DNA of 64,000 nt from Streptomyces sp. TSRI0281 (GTDB lineage Bacteria; Actinomycetota; Actinomycetes; Streptomycetales; Streptomycetaceae): NCBI RefSeq assembly GCF_001905125.1, contig NZ_LWLE01000003.1, positions 62,001 through 126,000 of the forward strand, read 5' to 3'. Each line of letters starts with the position of its first letter. Position 1 is the first letter of the stretch. The position numbers and the translations under genes are program-made. The notes beneath the pieces were generated by a model. That model made no database searches and had not been told where the DNA came from. It saw nothing but the letters and a program-made list of their open reading frames with translations. This document shows, piece after piece, positions 1-8,521 of this stretch.

Positions 1-575
1 ACGGGGTGGACCTGGCCATCGGCTGCACGTACAAGTACCTGAACGGCGGCCCCGGTTCGCCCGCCTACCTGTACGTCGCCGAGCGTCATCAGGCCGCCTT
101 CGACTCGCCCCTGCCGGGGTGGACGTCGCATGCGGACCCGTTCGCCATGACGCCGGGGTACGCCCCGGCGGACGGTGCGGTACGGGGCCGGGTCGGCACC
201 CCGGACATCCTGTCCATGCTGGCGCTGGAGGCCTCGCTGGACGTGTGGGACGGGGTCTCCGTCGAGTCCGTACGGGCCAAGTCCCTCGCGCTGACGGACT
301 TCTTCCTGGAGTGCGTCGCCGCGTATGTGCCGGACGGCCGGGTCGGCTCGGTCACCCCCCTCGCGCACGCGGAGCGCGGCAGCCAGGTCGCGCTGCGCTG
401 CGCGGAGGCCGAGCCGGTGATGCGGGCGCTGATCGAGCGGGGCGTCGTCGGTGACCTGCGGCGGCCGGACGTCCTGCGGTTCGGGTTCACTCCGCTGTAC
501 GTGGGGTTCGCGGACGCGGAACGGGCCGCGCGCGTCCTGGCCGAGGTGCTGGCCGAGGTGCCGAAGGGGAAGTGA
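1..575 (+). CDS. kynU: Kynureninase, C-terminal part (cut by window edge)
   Basis: This is a PLP enzyme that cleaves kynurenine to anthranilate and alanine in tryptophan catabolism. The open frame runs from the left edge with no stop, so the N-terminus lies outside the window. The visible part opens with the family motif GCTYKYLNGGPG, whose lysine is the PLP-binding residue, followed by PGWTSHADPF and a C-terminal small domain ending DVLRFGFTPLYVGF, all typical of kynureninase. The stop is TGA at 573-575. The next gene downstream is a formamidase-like hydrolase, the preceding enzyme of the same pathway, which supports the call. No anomaly is seen in the visible half. Confidence 0.93.
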   Translation, partial: GVDLAIGCTYKYLNGGPGSPAYLYVAERHQAAFDSPLPGWTSHADPFAMTPGYAPADGAVRGRVGTPDILSMLALEASLDVWDGVSVESVRAKSLALTDFFLECVAAYVPDGRVGSVTPLAHAERGSQVALRCAEAEPVMRALIERGVVGDLRRPDVLRFGFTPLYVGFADAERAARVLAEVLAEVPKGK

Positions 576-721
576 GGGGAAGCGGGCGGACCGGGCGGAC
601 GGGGGCGGTCCGGACGGCCCGCCCCCGACTGGTACCGTCCCCGCAGGTCACGCCAGTTGGGCACATGGCCCCGGCATAGGCCCGGCCACGCCGTGAGGGT
701 GCACACTGGCGTCGGGACCAC

Positions 722-776
722 GCACTGGCACAGGCACACGCACTGGCACAGGCATTGGCACAGGCATTGGCATTGG
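722..776. repeat. Short tandem repeat before the hydrolase gene
   Basis: About four imperfect copies of a 12-base unit (GGCACAGGCATT or GGCACACGCACT) fill the leader between kynU and the next start codon. The last copy ends 14 bases before the ATG at 791, so the repeat lies in the 5' leader. No function is evident. Confidence 0.7.
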
Positions 777-790
777 ACGGTTGGAGCAGC

Positions 791-1666
791 ATGTCGGATT
801 CTGCCGCGCGTGAGCGTGACGCCGCCGAGACCGAGTCGGCGTTCGCGCATCCGGTGGTCGCCCCCGATCGGTCCGCCGCCTACGGCAGCCACCCCGACCA
901 GGTGATCGACTTCTTCGCGCCGCGCGACGGCCGGACCGGGGTGCCGCTCGTCGTCCTGTTCCACGGCGGGGCCTGGCGGGCCCCGTACGACCGGGCCCAT
1001 GTGTCGCCGCTCGCGGACTTCCTGGCCCGGCGCGGCTTCGCCGTCGCCAACGTGGAGTACCGGCGCGGCAGCGAGATCCCGCAGCAGGGCGGTGCGGGGC
1101 CGGTCGCGGGCCGCTGGCCCGAGACGTTCGACGATGTCGCCGCCGCGATGGACGCCCTGCCGGTGCTGGCCGCCCGGGAACTGCCGCAGGCCGATCTGCG
1201 GCGGACCGTGGTGACCGGACACTCGGCGGGCGGCACCCTGGCGCTGTGGGCGGCGGCCCGGCACGAGCTTCCCGAAGGGTCGCCGTGGCGGCTGCCCTCG
1301 CCGCCGCCGCTGCGCGGGGTCGTCGCCCTGGCGCCGATCGCCGACTTCACGGCCGCCGTCGAGCTGGGGATCTGCTCCGGGGCCGTGGGGCAACTCCTGG
1401 GTGGGAAGGACGGGTTCGAGGGCCGTCGGGCGTTCAGCGATCCGGCCGCGCTGCTGCCGACCGGCATCGCGACGGCCGTGGTGCAGGGCACCGACGACCT
1501 GACCGTGCCGCAGGCGGTGTCGGAGGCGTTCGTCGACGCGGCGGCGAAGGCGGGCGAGATGGTGGGGCTGACCCTGCTGGAGGGCGTCGGCCACTTCCCG
1601 CTGATCGACCCCTCGGCGGACGCGTGCGCGGTGGTGGCGGAGGAGCTGGCCCAGCTGGCGTGGTGA
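791..1666 (+). CDS. Alpha/beta hydrolase, probable kynurenine formamidase
   Basis: This predicted cytoplasmic serine hydrolase of about 291 residues probably converts N-formylkynurenine to kynurenine. An oxyanion-hole motif HGGAW lies near residue 58 and the nucleophile elbow GHSAGG at residues 143-148 (Ser145). An acidic GTDD follows near 233-236 and the terminal His is in GVGHF (His268), giving a full triad. ATG at 791 is chosen because GGAG precedes it at 783-786 and the protein begins naturally; an in-frame start 36 bases upstream would read into the tandem repeat. It follows kynU in the same direction, which is the main reason for the formamidase call. Other carboxylesterase substrates cannot be excluded from sequence. 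Confidence 0.75.
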   Translation: MSDSAARERDAAETESAFAHPVVAPDRSAAYGSHPDQVIDFFAPRDGRTGVPLVVLFHGGAWRAPYDRAHVSPLADFLARRGFAVANVEYRRGSEIPQQGGAGPVAGRWPETFDDVAAAMDALPVLAARELPQADLRRTVVTGHSAGGTLALWAAARHELPEGSPWRLPSPPPLRGVVALAPIADFTAAVELGICSGAVGQLLGGKDGFEGRRAFSDPAALLPTGIATAVVQGTDDLTVPQAVSEAFVDAAAKAGEMVGLTLLEGVGHFPLIDPSADACAVVAEELAQLAW

Positions 1667-1868
1667 GGGCGGGCGTGCGCGGGGGCGGTGTCGTGCTGCT
1701 GTGCGGTGGGGCGTGTGCGGGGCTCGCGGGGCGGTGTGCGGGGCTCGCGGCGGTGTGCGGGTGCGCCGTGCGGGGATGTGCGCCGGGCGCGCGGCTGCGC
1801 CTCGTAGTACTTGAGGGGGACGCTCCGGAATCCGTATCACTGCGGACGACCGGCGCCGCGCCGCCGCC

Positions 1869-1880
1869 TACCGTGGAGGC
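1869..1880 (+). promoter_or_regulatory. Possible leaderless promoter -10 box of the sensor kinase gene
   Basis: TACCGT at 1869-1874 is followed by exactly six bases and then the GTG start. This is the spacing seen at several other genes in this window and typical of Streptomyces leaderless transcripts. A GGAGG lies only one base from the GTG, too close to act as a normal ribosome binding site. No convincing -35 is visible. Confidence 0.4.
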
Positions 1881-3221
1881 GTGACCCAGACCCAGACCCA
1901 GACGAAGACCAGAAGCCCGGAGCTGCGGGCCGTCAAGGGCGCGATAGCCGGCCTGCGACAGGACCTCTTCCACGACATCTTCGCCTACCGCCCGCTGGCC
2001 CCGCTGAGCGGCGAGGGGCGGTTCTTCCGGCTGGTGCCCTCACGGTTGCGGAAGCACGCCGTCTGGACCCCGCACGCCCTGGTACTGCTGGCCGCGTTCT
2101 TCACCGTGATGCTCGCGATCGGCACATGGCACCGGCAGTTCTTCCTCGGTGCGCTGCCCGCGGTTCCGGTCGCGCTGACCCTGGTCAGGCCGGTCGCCGC
2201 GTTCTGGGTGTCGATGGCCGTCTCCTTCATCACCGCTGTGACCAGCAATGACTGGCTGTGGGGGCCCAGCAGCTTCTTCGCGCACCTGGTGGTCCTGGTG
2301 GTCGTGGCGGCCAGGACACGGCCGCGTACCGCCACCTGGATGTGGACGGCCAGCCTGCTGCTCGCCCTGCTGATGGAGAACAGCGGGCCCATGCGGTACT
2401 CCTCCAGCATCGGGCCGATGCTCGTGCTCTCCGCCATGGCGCTGCTCGTGGTGGGCATCGTCCACGTCCGGCGCGACGCCCAGCGTGAGGTGACCGTGCA
2501 GCGCACCGTCACCGCCGTCGAGCGCGACCGGCGCACGCTGCTGGAGGAGCGCACCACCATCGCCCGTGAGCTGCACGACGTCGTCGCGCACCACATGTCG
2601 GTCGTCGCGATCCAGGCGGAGGCCGCCCCCTACCGGGTGGAGAACCCGCCGCCCGAGCTGGAGCAGGCGTTCGTCACCATCCGGGAGAACGCGGTGGCCG
2701 CCCTCACCGAGCTGCGCCGGGTCCTCGGGGTGGTCCGCGCGGACGACTACGAGGCGCCGGACGCCCCGCAGCCCACCCTCGACGGGCTCGACGGGCTCCT
2801 CGCCAATGTGCGGGAGGCGGGTCTGGAGTCGGAGAAGACGATCACCGGTGCGGTGCGCGAGCTTCCGCAGGGCGTCGAGCTGTCGGCGTACCGGATCATC
2901 CAGGAAGCCCTCAGCAACACGCTGCGGCACGCGCCGGGCGCCACCGCACAGGTCGAGCTCGGCTATGTGCTCGGCGGACTGGGGCTGCGCGTCGTCAACG
3001 GGCCGCCCACCGGCCTGGTGAAGCCCTCGCCGGGGGCCGGGCACGGGATCACCGGAATGCGGGAGCGGGTCGCCATGCTGAACGGGGAGATGACGGCGGG
3101 GGCGACCGAGGACGGCGGATACGAGATCGCCGCCTTCATCCCCGTACAGACCACGTACGACACGCATGACACGCATGACACGCATGACAGATACGACACC
3201 GAGCGGGACGGCAAGGCATGA
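1881..3221 (+). CDS. Two-component sensor histidine kinase (DesK/NarL-partner type)
   Basis: This is a membrane histidine kinase of 446 residues. About five hydrophobic segments lie between residues 65 and 200. They are followed by a HisKA_3 dimerisation domain with the phospho-accepting His232 in RELHDVVAHHMSVVA. A HATPase domain comes next, with an N-box (QEALSNTLRHA) and a G-box (GHGITGMRERVAML). The extreme C-terminus carries three repeats of THD, encoded by a 9-base tandem repeat at about 3160-3188. Its stop overlaps the start of the response regulator by ATGA, so the pair is translationally coupled. The signal sensed is unknown because the membrane segments have only short loops. Confidence 0.93.
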   Translation: MTQTQTQTKTRSPELRAVKGAIAGLRQDLFHDIFAYRPLAPLSGEGRFFRLVPSRLRKHAVWTPHALVLLAAFFTVMLAIGTWHRQFFLGALPAVPVALTLVRPVAAFWVSMAVSFITAVTSNDWLWGPSSFFAHLVVLVVVAARTRPRTATWMWTASLLLALLMENSGPMRYSSSIGPMLVLSAMALLVVGIVHVRRDAQREVTVQRTVTAVERDRRTLLEERTTIARELHDVVAHHMSVVAIQAEAAPYRVENPPPELEQAFVTIRENAVAALTELRRVLGVVRADDYEAPDAPQPTLDGLDGLLANVREAGLESEKTITGAVRELPQGVELSAYRIIQEALSNTLRHAPGATAQVELGYVLGGLGLRVVNGPPTGLVKPSPGAGHGITGMRERVAMLNGEMTAGATEDGGYEIAAFIPVQTTYDTHDTHDTHDRYDTERDGKA

Positions 3222-3880
3222 AAGACATCCGGGTCCTGATCGTCGACGACCAGATGATGGTGCGCGAGGGCTTCTCCGTGCTGCTCAACGCGATGCCGGG
3301 GATCGCGGTCGCCGGTGAGGCGGTCGACGGGCGGCAGGCCGTCTCGCAGGTCGCGGCCCTGCGCCCCGACGTGGTGCTGATGGACATCCGGATGCCGGTG
3401 ATGAACGGCATCGAGGCGACCCGCGAGATCGTGGCGCAGGACGCGGACGCGAAGGTGCTGGTACTGACGACGTTCGACCTCGACGAGTACGTGTACCAGG
3501 CGCTGCGGGCCGGGGCCTCCGGCTTCCTGCTCAAGGACGCCTCGGCGCGGCAACTCGCCGATGGTGTACGGGTGGTGGCGTCCGGCGAGGCATTGCTCGC
3601 GCCGACCGTGACCCGGCGGCTGATCACCGAGTTCGCCAAGGTCGCCGAGACGCCCCGGCCGCCCGCCCTCGCCCGGATCGGTGATCTCACGGAACGGGAG
3701 ACGGAGGTGCTCGTGCTCATCGCGCAGGGCCTGTCGAACGCGGAGATCGCCTCCCATCTGGTGGTCGCCGAATCCACCATCAAGACGCATGTCAGCCGCA
3801 TCCTGGTGAAGCTCGGGCTGCGCGACCGGACCCAGGCGGCGGTGTTCGCGTACGAGGCCCGGCTGGTCACGCCCGGCTGA
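3218..3880 (+). CDS. NarL/FixJ-type response regulator
   Basis: This 220-residue cytoplasmic regulator is the cognate partner of the kinase immediately upstream, with a 4-base ATGA overlap. The N-terminal receiver domain has the acidic pair (VDDQ), the phosphorylated Asp56 in VVLMDIRMP and the conserved Lys in FLLKDAS. The C-terminal LuxR-type HTH (LTERETEVLVLIAQGLSNAEIA through VKLGLRDRTQA) should bind DNA once phosphorylated. Targets are unknown; the P450 gene downstream has its own promoter and need not be in the regulon. Confidence 0.95.
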   Translation: MKDIRVLIVDDQMMVREGFSVLLNAMPGIAVAGEAVDGRQAVSQVAALRPDVVLMDIRMPVMNGIEATREIVAQDADAKVLVLTTFDLDEYVYQALRAGASGFLLKDASARQLADGVRVVASGEALLAPTVTRRLITEFAKVAETPRPPALARIGDLTERETEVLVLIAQGLSNAEIASHLVVAESTIKTHVSRILVKLGLRDRTQAAVFAYEARLVTPG

Positions 3881-3910
3881 GGGCCGGACGGGCGGGGCGC
3901 CGGGCAGGGG

Positions 3911-4032
3911 CCCGTGGCGCCGGGCTCCGCGTGATGCCGGGCTCCGCGTGGCGCCGGGCCGCGCGTGATGCCGGCCTCGCGTGATGCCGGCCCCCGTGTG
4001 GCGCCGGGCCCCCGTGTGGCGCCGGCCTCCCG
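3911..4032. repeat. Degenerate 17-18 bp tandem repeats
   Basis: The gap between the response regulator and the P450 is filled by about seven imperfect copies of a unit resembling GTGGCGCCGGGCTCCGC, alternating with a GTGATGCCGG version. There is no open frame of quality here. The repeat ends about 55 bases before the P450 -35 box. Confidence 0.65.
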
Positions 4033-4088
4033 GGACGGCGTGAAGCCTCTGCGTACGGCGCCGGCCGGCCCCGTACGCACCGGAGCCC

Positions 4089-4122
4089 TTGCGGAAGCGC
4101 CCGGCGCCGGTAGCGTCGGGTC
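4089..4122 (+). promoter_or_regulatory. Leaderless promoter of the P450 gene
   Basis: TTGCGG at 4089-4094 and TAGCGT at 4111-4116 are separated by 16 bases. The ATG of the P450 follows the -10 hexamer after exactly six bases and there is no Shine-Dalgarno sequence. This fits a vegetative sigma-factor promoter giving a leaderless mRNA. Confidence 0.6.
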
Positions 4123-5328
4123 ATGCACGTGTCCTTCGACCCCTGGTCCCCGGCGTTCGTCGCCGATCCGTACCCCGCCTACGCCGCTCTGCGTGCCACC
4201 GGCCGGGCGCACTACTTCGAGCCGACCCGGCAGTGGCTGATCCCGCACTACTCCGATGTGTCGGGCCTGCTGCGTGACCGGCGCCTGGGCCGCACGTATC
4301 TGCACCGCTTCACCCACGAGGAGTTCGGCCGCCCGGCGCCGCCCGACGCGCACGAGCCGTTCCACACCCTCAACGGGCAGGGGATCCTCGATCTGGAGGC
4401 CCCCGACCACACCCGGATCCGGCGGCTCGTCTCCAAGGCGTTCACCCCGCGCACGGTCGAGGGGCTGGCGCCGACCGTGCGGCGGCTGGCGGCCGAACTG
4501 GTGGACGCGCTCGTCGCCGAGGGCGGCGGCGATCTGCTGGCCGCGGTCGCCGAACCCCTGCCGGTCGCCGTCATCGCCGAAATGCTCGGGGTCCCGGAGT
4601 CCGACCGGGCGCTGCTGCGGCCCTGGTCGGCGGCCATCTGCGGGATGTACGAGCTGAACCCGTCCGAGGAGACCGCACGGGCCGCCGTCCGCGCCTCGGT
4701 CGACTTCTCCGCGTATCTGCGCGAACTGATCGCCGAGCGCCGCGGGAAGCCGGGGGACGACCTGATCTCCGCGCTCATCGCCGCCCACGACGAGGGGGAG
4801 CGGCTGAGCGAGCAGGAGATGATCTCCACCTGTGTGCTGCTGCTGAACGCGGGGCACGAGGCGACGGTCAACACCACCGTCAACGGGTGGCGCACGCTCT
4901 TCGCGCACCCGGACCGGCTGGCGGCGCTGCGCGCGGACCACGGGCTGCTGCCGACGGCCGTGGAGGAGCTGATGCGGTACGACACCCCGTTGCAGATGTT
5001 CGAGCGCTGGGTGCTGGACGACATCGAGATCGGCGGCACGGTCATTCCGCGCGGGTCGGAGGTGGCGCTGCTGTTCGGCTCGGCCAACCGGGACCCGGAA
5101 CGGTTCGCGGAGCCGGATGTGCTCGATCTGTCCCGGCAGGACAACCCGCACGTCACGTTCGGGGCGGGTATCCACTACTGTCTGGGCGCGCCGCTGGCCC
5201 GTATCGAACTCGCCGCCTCGTTCGGTGAGTTGCTGCGCAAGGCACCGACGATGCGGGTGACGGCGGAGCCCGAGTGGCATCCCGGGTATGTGATCCGGGG
5301 GCTGAAGGAGCTGCGCGTGGAGCTGTGA
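4123..5328 (+). CDS. Cytochrome P450
   Basis: This is a soluble bacterial class I P450 of 401 residues, which needs ferredoxin partners encoded elsewhere. The I-helix oxygen-activation motif AGHEAT is at residues 243-248, the K-helix ExxR is in EELMR near 281-284, and the heme-binding loop is FGAGIHYCLG at 346-355 with Cys353 as thiolate ligand. The ATG at 4123 is supported by the leaderless promoter ending six bases upstream. The substrate is unknown. P450s take part in some butenolide-type autoregulator pathways (avenolide, SRB) and an AfsA-type synthase lies 2.2 kb away, so a link to that signal is possible but unproven. Confidence 0.93.
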   Translation: MHVSFDPWSPAFVADPYPAYAALRATGRAHYFEPTRQWLIPHYSDVSGLLRDRRLGRTYLHRFTHEEFGRPAPPDAHEPFHTLNGQGILDLEAPDHTRIRRLVSKAFTPRTVEGLAPTVRRLAAELVDALVAEGGGDLLAAVAEPLPVAVIAEMLGVPESDRALLRPWSAAICGMYELNPSEETARAAVRASVDFSAYLRELIAERRGKPGDDLISALIAAHDEGERLSEQEMISTCVLLLNAGHEATVNTTVNGWRTLFAHPDRLAALRADHGLLPTAVEELMRYDTPLQMFERWVLDDIEIGGTVIPRGSEVALLFGSANRDPERFAEPDVLDLSRQDNPHVTFGAGIHYCLGAPLARIELAASFGELLRKAPTMRVTAEPEWHPGYVIRGLKELRVEL

Positions 5329-5371
5329 GCCGACGCGGCGGGGGCGGGAGCGGGGGCGGAGTGCGGCCGGC

Positions 5372-5701
5372 TCAGCAGGGGTCGCACATCCGGGGTTCCG
5401 GGCCGGCCAGGACGTCGAAGCCGTAGCCGAGGACCGCCAGGGCCGTGACGGCTGCCATCAGGCCCAGTGCGGGGCGCCACCGGCCCCGGACGAGGGCGAA
5501 GACGCCCAGCGCGGCGGCGGTTCCGCCGAGCGTCATGATGGGGAGGCCGAGCCAGACCACGGTCCAGTTGGAGGCGGATTCGAAGCCGCCGAACAGCCCG
5601 TCCCGGCCGTACGGGGTCCAGGCCGCGAGACCCGCGACGGCGCCGACGGCGGCGACCAGGCATCCGGCGATTCCGGTGACGGCTTCTCGTCGAGTGTCCA
5701 T
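5372..5701 (-). CDS. Small hypothetical membrane protein
   Basis: This 109-residue protein has three predicted membrane segments: residues about 8-28 (IAGCLVAAVGAVAGLAAW), 45-70 (VVWLGLPIMTLGGTAAALGVF) and 78-98. It ends in a short Cys-containing tail (EPRMCDPC). It converges on the P450 gene with a 43-base gap, and an imperfect stem (GAGCCG/CGGCTC) spans the two stops. I do not recognise the family. Longer in-frame readings upstream are low-complexity and have no ribosome binding site, so ATG at 5701 is preferred. Confidence 0.6.
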   Translation of the reverse strand: MDTRREAVTGIAGCLVAAVGAVAGLAAWTPYGRDGLFGGFESASNWTVVWLGLPIMTLGGTAAALGVFALVRGRWRPALGLMAAVTALAVLGYGFDVLAGPEPRMCDPC

Positions 5702-5862
5702 GTGCGGGGGGACGCGGCGGGGCGGAGTCCGGTTCCGGCCGCGTCGGACGCACCCGGAGCGCGAACGCGCGGCGGTCCCGGACGCACCCGGAGTGCGAAC
5801 TTCCGGCGGTTCGGGTCGTCCCGGTCGGCCCGGAGTGCGGTCGCCCCGGAGCGCGGCGCGTT

Positions 5863-6798
5863 TCAGGTCAGCAGCGTGCGGTACCAGTCGGCCGAGGCGG
5901 CCAGCCGGTCGAGGGGGCCGGGGCCCGGTTCCACTCCGGTGCGCTGCCAGACCGCGTCGGACCGGTACCAGTGGTCCTGCGCGAGGAGATGGAACTGCCT
6001 CTCGCTCACGATCCCCGGACGGTCGGCGTGCTCCTGGAGGCAACGGTCCCAGGACCAGTCCTCGTCGGCGGGAGGGGGCACGATCCCGTGCTCGGCGAGG
6101 GCCGCGACCAGGTCGCCGATCCGTACCGGCCGGGGATGCGCCGCGTGGAACACCGCGGGCCCCGGCGGTGCGGGTGCCAGGGCGACGGCGGTGATCAGCC
6201 GCCCCAGGTCCGACGCGTCCACGACCGACAGCGAGGCGGCTCCGCCCGCCCACCGGCCGGGCACGCGCTTCAGCAGCTCGGCCAGCGCGGTGACGACCCA
6301 GAGGTCGCCCGTTCCCAGGACCAGCCCGGCGCGGAGCACCACCGCTCCGGCCCGCAGCGCGTGCTGTTCACCCGCGAGCCGCGTCGCGCTGGCGGCCGAC
6401 ACCGGGGCGGGGGTGAGGTCGGCGATGTCCTGGCCGGTGTGCGGGCCCCGGCCGTAGACCGCCGTGGTGGACAGATGCACGACGCGCGGTGTCCCGGCGC
6501 GTACCGCCTCCGCCATGAGGGCCGCGGTGCCCGCCTCGTTCACGGCGCGGCAGCTCTCCTCGGTCCCGGAGACCTTGGACGCCAGGTGGACCAGTACGTC
6601 GGCGTCCTCGCAGATCCCGTGCAGCGAGCCGGAGTCGGTGAGTTCGGCCCGTACCCACTCCACGCCCGGTGCGTCGGCGTGGACCGGGCGCCGGCCGGCG
6701 AAGCGGACCGTCACCCCGTCACGGGCGAGCAGCTCCTTGGCGACATGCGCGCCGATGAACCCGGTGCCACCGGTGACGACGATCCGGGCGCCGGTCAC
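5863..6798 (-). CDS. NAD-dependent epimerase/dehydratase (reductase) of the butyrolactone island
   Basis: This extended short-chain dehydrogenase of 311 residues begins with the Rossmann motif VVTGGTGFIGAHVAKEL. It has the acidic turn VLVHLAS near residue 70 and a catalytic motif region LSTTAVYGRG, in which the tyrosine of the usual YxxxK lies but the lysine position is weak. GTG at 6798 is chosen because it overlaps the stop of the upstream receptor gene (GTGA), which implies translational coupling; the longer in-frame reading lies inside that gene. In butyrolactone loci a coupled reductase of this class commonly reduces the AfsA product, and I infer that role here. No phosphatase is present in the window. 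Confidence 0.8.
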   Translation of the reverse strand: MTGARIVVTGGTGFIGAHVAKELLARDGVTVRFAGRRPVHADAPGVEWVRAELTDSGSLHGICEDADVLVHLASKVSGTEESCRAVNEAGTAALMAEAVRAGTPRVVHLSTTAVYGRGPHTGQDIADLTPAPVSAASATRLAGEQHALRAGAVVLRAGLVLGTGDLWVVTALAELLKRVPGRWAGGAASLSVVDASDLGRLITAVALAPAPPGPAVFHAAHPRPVRIGDLVAALAEHGIVPPPADEDWSWDRCLQEHADRPGIVSERQFHLLAQDHWYRSDAVWQRTGVEPGPGPLDRLAASADWYRTLLT

Positions 6799-7424
6799 CC
6801 CGTCTCCATCACGGGCACGCCGTTCAGGTCGAGTGCGGCGAGCATCTCCGGTGTGGCGATGCCGGGCAGCAGGAAGCGCCACAGGTTCGTGATGCGCAGG
6901 GTCAGGTCCGAGCGGCCCGTCGTTATCTCCGACATCAGCTGCGTCCCGGTGTACGCGCCGACGAGCGTCTGCGAAAAGCTCTTCTCGTCGACGTCGTCCC
7001 GGAGTTCACCCGCTGCCCTGGCCACCACCAGCTCCTTGTGGAAGAGCGCCGCCCACCAGGAGTAGATCGAGTCGTCGTGCCGGGCCGGTCCCGCGGGGTC
7101 CACGGCGAGCCGCACTCCGGCGCGCAGCAGAACGTTGTTCTGCATCTCCACGGCCAGCATGAGGGTGACGTTCACCAGTTGTTGCAACCCCCGTGGCTCT
7201 GCTGGCAGTTCCAGGTCGGCCGCCTGCTCCAGCATGACCGCGTGCGCCAGTTCCTCCTTCGATTTGAAGTGGAAGTACATGGCGCCCTGCGTCATGCCCG
7301 CGCGGGCGAGGATTTTGTTGGTACCCGCCCCGTAATATCCGCATTCGTCGAAACACTCGGCCGCGGCCCTGAGGAGGGCCCTCCGGGTCCGGACGGCACG
7401 TTCCTGTGGTGGTTTGGACTTCAT
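6795..7424 (-). CDS. TetR-family receptor, gamma-butyrolactone type (ArpA/ScbR-like)
   Basis: This DNA-binding receptor of about 209 residues has its N-terminal HTH at roughly residues 10-55 (RRALLRAAAECFDECGYYG, then TNKILARAGMTQGAMYFHF), the characteristic signature of autoregulator receptors. A ligand-binding domain with tryptophans (IYSWWAALFH) follows. It is transcribed divergently from the AfsA-type synthase, the standard arrangement, and a 24-bp pseudo-palindrome lies between them. ATG at 7424 is preferred; an in-frame TTG at 7454 would overlap that operator. It likely represses both its own operon and the synthase until the small signal binds. Confidence 0.88.
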   Translation of the reverse strand: MKSKPPQERAVRTRRALLRAAAECFDECGYYGAGTNKILARAGMTQGAMYFHFKSKEELAHAVMLEQAADLELPAEPRGLQQLVNVTLMLAVEMQNNVLLRAGVRLAVDPAGPARHDDSIYSWWAALFHKELVVARAAGELRDDVDEKSFSQTLVGAYTGTQLMSEITTGRSDLTLRITNLWRFLLPGIATPEMLAALDLNGVPVMETG

Positions 7425-7449
7425 CAGGATGACCCATGCTTTCTCGACA

Positions 7450-7473
7450 AACAAAGAGACCTCCCTCTATGTT
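7450..7473. promoter_or_regulatory. Candidate autoregulatory (ARE-type) operator between receptor and synthase genes
   Basis: AACAAAGAG at 7450-7458 and CTCTATGTT at 7465-7473 form an inverted repeat with 8 of 9 matches and a 6-base centre. The length (24 bp) and the AT-rich outer ends resemble the binding sites of ArpA/ScbR-type receptors. It lies 26 bases upstream of the receptor start and 64 bases upstream of the synthase GTG, where it could control both. Confidence 0.65.
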
Positions 7474-7537
7474 AATGAAATGATGATCGCCGCTCAACTC
7501 GGCGGCGAGTGCTCTTACACGGAGGGGGGCGGTCCTC

Positions 7538-8521
7538 GTGCCCGCACACGACGCTGCCGGAAACTGCATCCTCGACCCAGTCATCGACCTAGTGCCGCAG
7601 CACTACGTGCACAAGTCGAACGCCGCTGAGGTCTACCTCAAGAACTGGACCAGGACAGGGCCCGACGCCTTCCGCGTCGGCGCCGACTGGCCCGCCACGC
7701 ACGCCTTCTACCGTGTGGGGACGGCGTTCGATCCTCTGCTGCTCTGCGAGACGATCCGTCAGACCTTTCCGCTGCTGTGCCACGCCGCGTACGAGGTGCC
7801 GATCGGGCATCAGCTCATCTGGGAGAGCTTCGCCTTCCAGGTCGACAGCGCCGCGTACGGTGCGGACCTCGGCAGTGAGGTCGAACTCCACGTCGAGTGC
7901 TTCGACCTGTCGTACCGGGGCAGCCGTCCGGCCGCCCTTTCCATGCGCATGGTCATCACGCGGGGCGGCGTCGAAGTGGCGACCGCCCACACCAGATTCA
8001 CCACGCACACCCCGGGGGTCTACCGGCGACTGCGCGGGGCCCACGCCGACGCGTCAGCGGCCATGGCCCGTTCGGTGCCCGCCCCCGTGCCGGCCGCCGC
8101 CGACGATGTCCGGCGGTCGCACGTGGACGATGTCGTGATCAGCCCCGGCACCCCGGGCGAGGACAGGCAGCTCAGAGTCCTCCCCCCGCACCCCGTCCAT
8201 TTCGACCACCCCGTGGACCATGTGCCGGGCATGCTGCTGCTGGAGTCGGCGCACCAACTGACGTACGACCTGATGCGCGGAAGCGGCCGGCCGGTCGAGA
8301 TAACCGCCCTGGACTGCACGTTCACCCAGTACGTCGAGCTGGACGCGCCCTGTGCGCTCCGCTCCGAGCCTCTCGGCCCCGATGACGCGGGCCGTGCCCG
8401 GCTCCGGGTCGAAGCCGTGCAGGCAGGCCGTGTCGCCTTCGCCGCCACGGTCACCACGACGGCGGCGACGGTGGCGGAGACCGGGGCCGACGGACCCGCC
8501 GGGAAAGGCAGAGAGGCATGA
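7538..8521 (+). CDS. AfsA-family autoregulator synthase
   Basis: This 327-residue protein has the two tandem AfsA hotdog repeats. The first is around residues 12-150 (PQHYVHKSNAAEVYLKNW is the family signature) and the second around 185-305 (HPVHFDHPVDHVPGMLLLES). The family condenses a beta-ketoacyl thioester with dihydroxyacetone phosphate to start butyrolactone, butenolide or furan signals. GTG at 7538 follows a G-rich Shine-Dalgarno stretch at 7521-7530. Its stop overlaps the next ATG by ATGA. The promoter region contains the candidate receptor operator. Which signal class is made cannot be read from sequence. Confidence 0.93.
   Translation: MPAHDAAGNCILDPVIDLVPQHYVHKSNAAEVYLKNWTRTGPDAFRVGADWPATHAFYRVGTAFDPLLLCETIRQTFPLLCHAAYEVPIGHQLIWESFAFQVDSAAYGADLGSEVELHVECFDLSYRGSRPAALSMRMVITRGGVEVATAHTRFTTHTPGVYRRLRGAHADASAAMARSVPAPVPAAADDVRRSHVDDVVISPGTPGEDRQLRVLPPHPVHFDHPVDHVPGMLLLESAHQLTYDLMRGSGRPVEITALDCTFTQYVELDAPCALRSEPLGPDDAGRARLRVEAVQAGRVAFAATVTTTAATVAETGADGPAGKGREA

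Noticed and set aside
755-790. Upstream start for the formamidase-like hydrolase
   Set aside because: It would begin in the tandem repeat with no ribosome binding site; ATG at 791 has GGAG.
3136-5280. 714-residue open frame on the minus strand opposite the response regulator and P450
   Set aside because: It is antisense to genes with full motif sets; its residues are Arg/Pro/Gly-rich, as expected for a GC-rich shadow frame, and no domain is seen.
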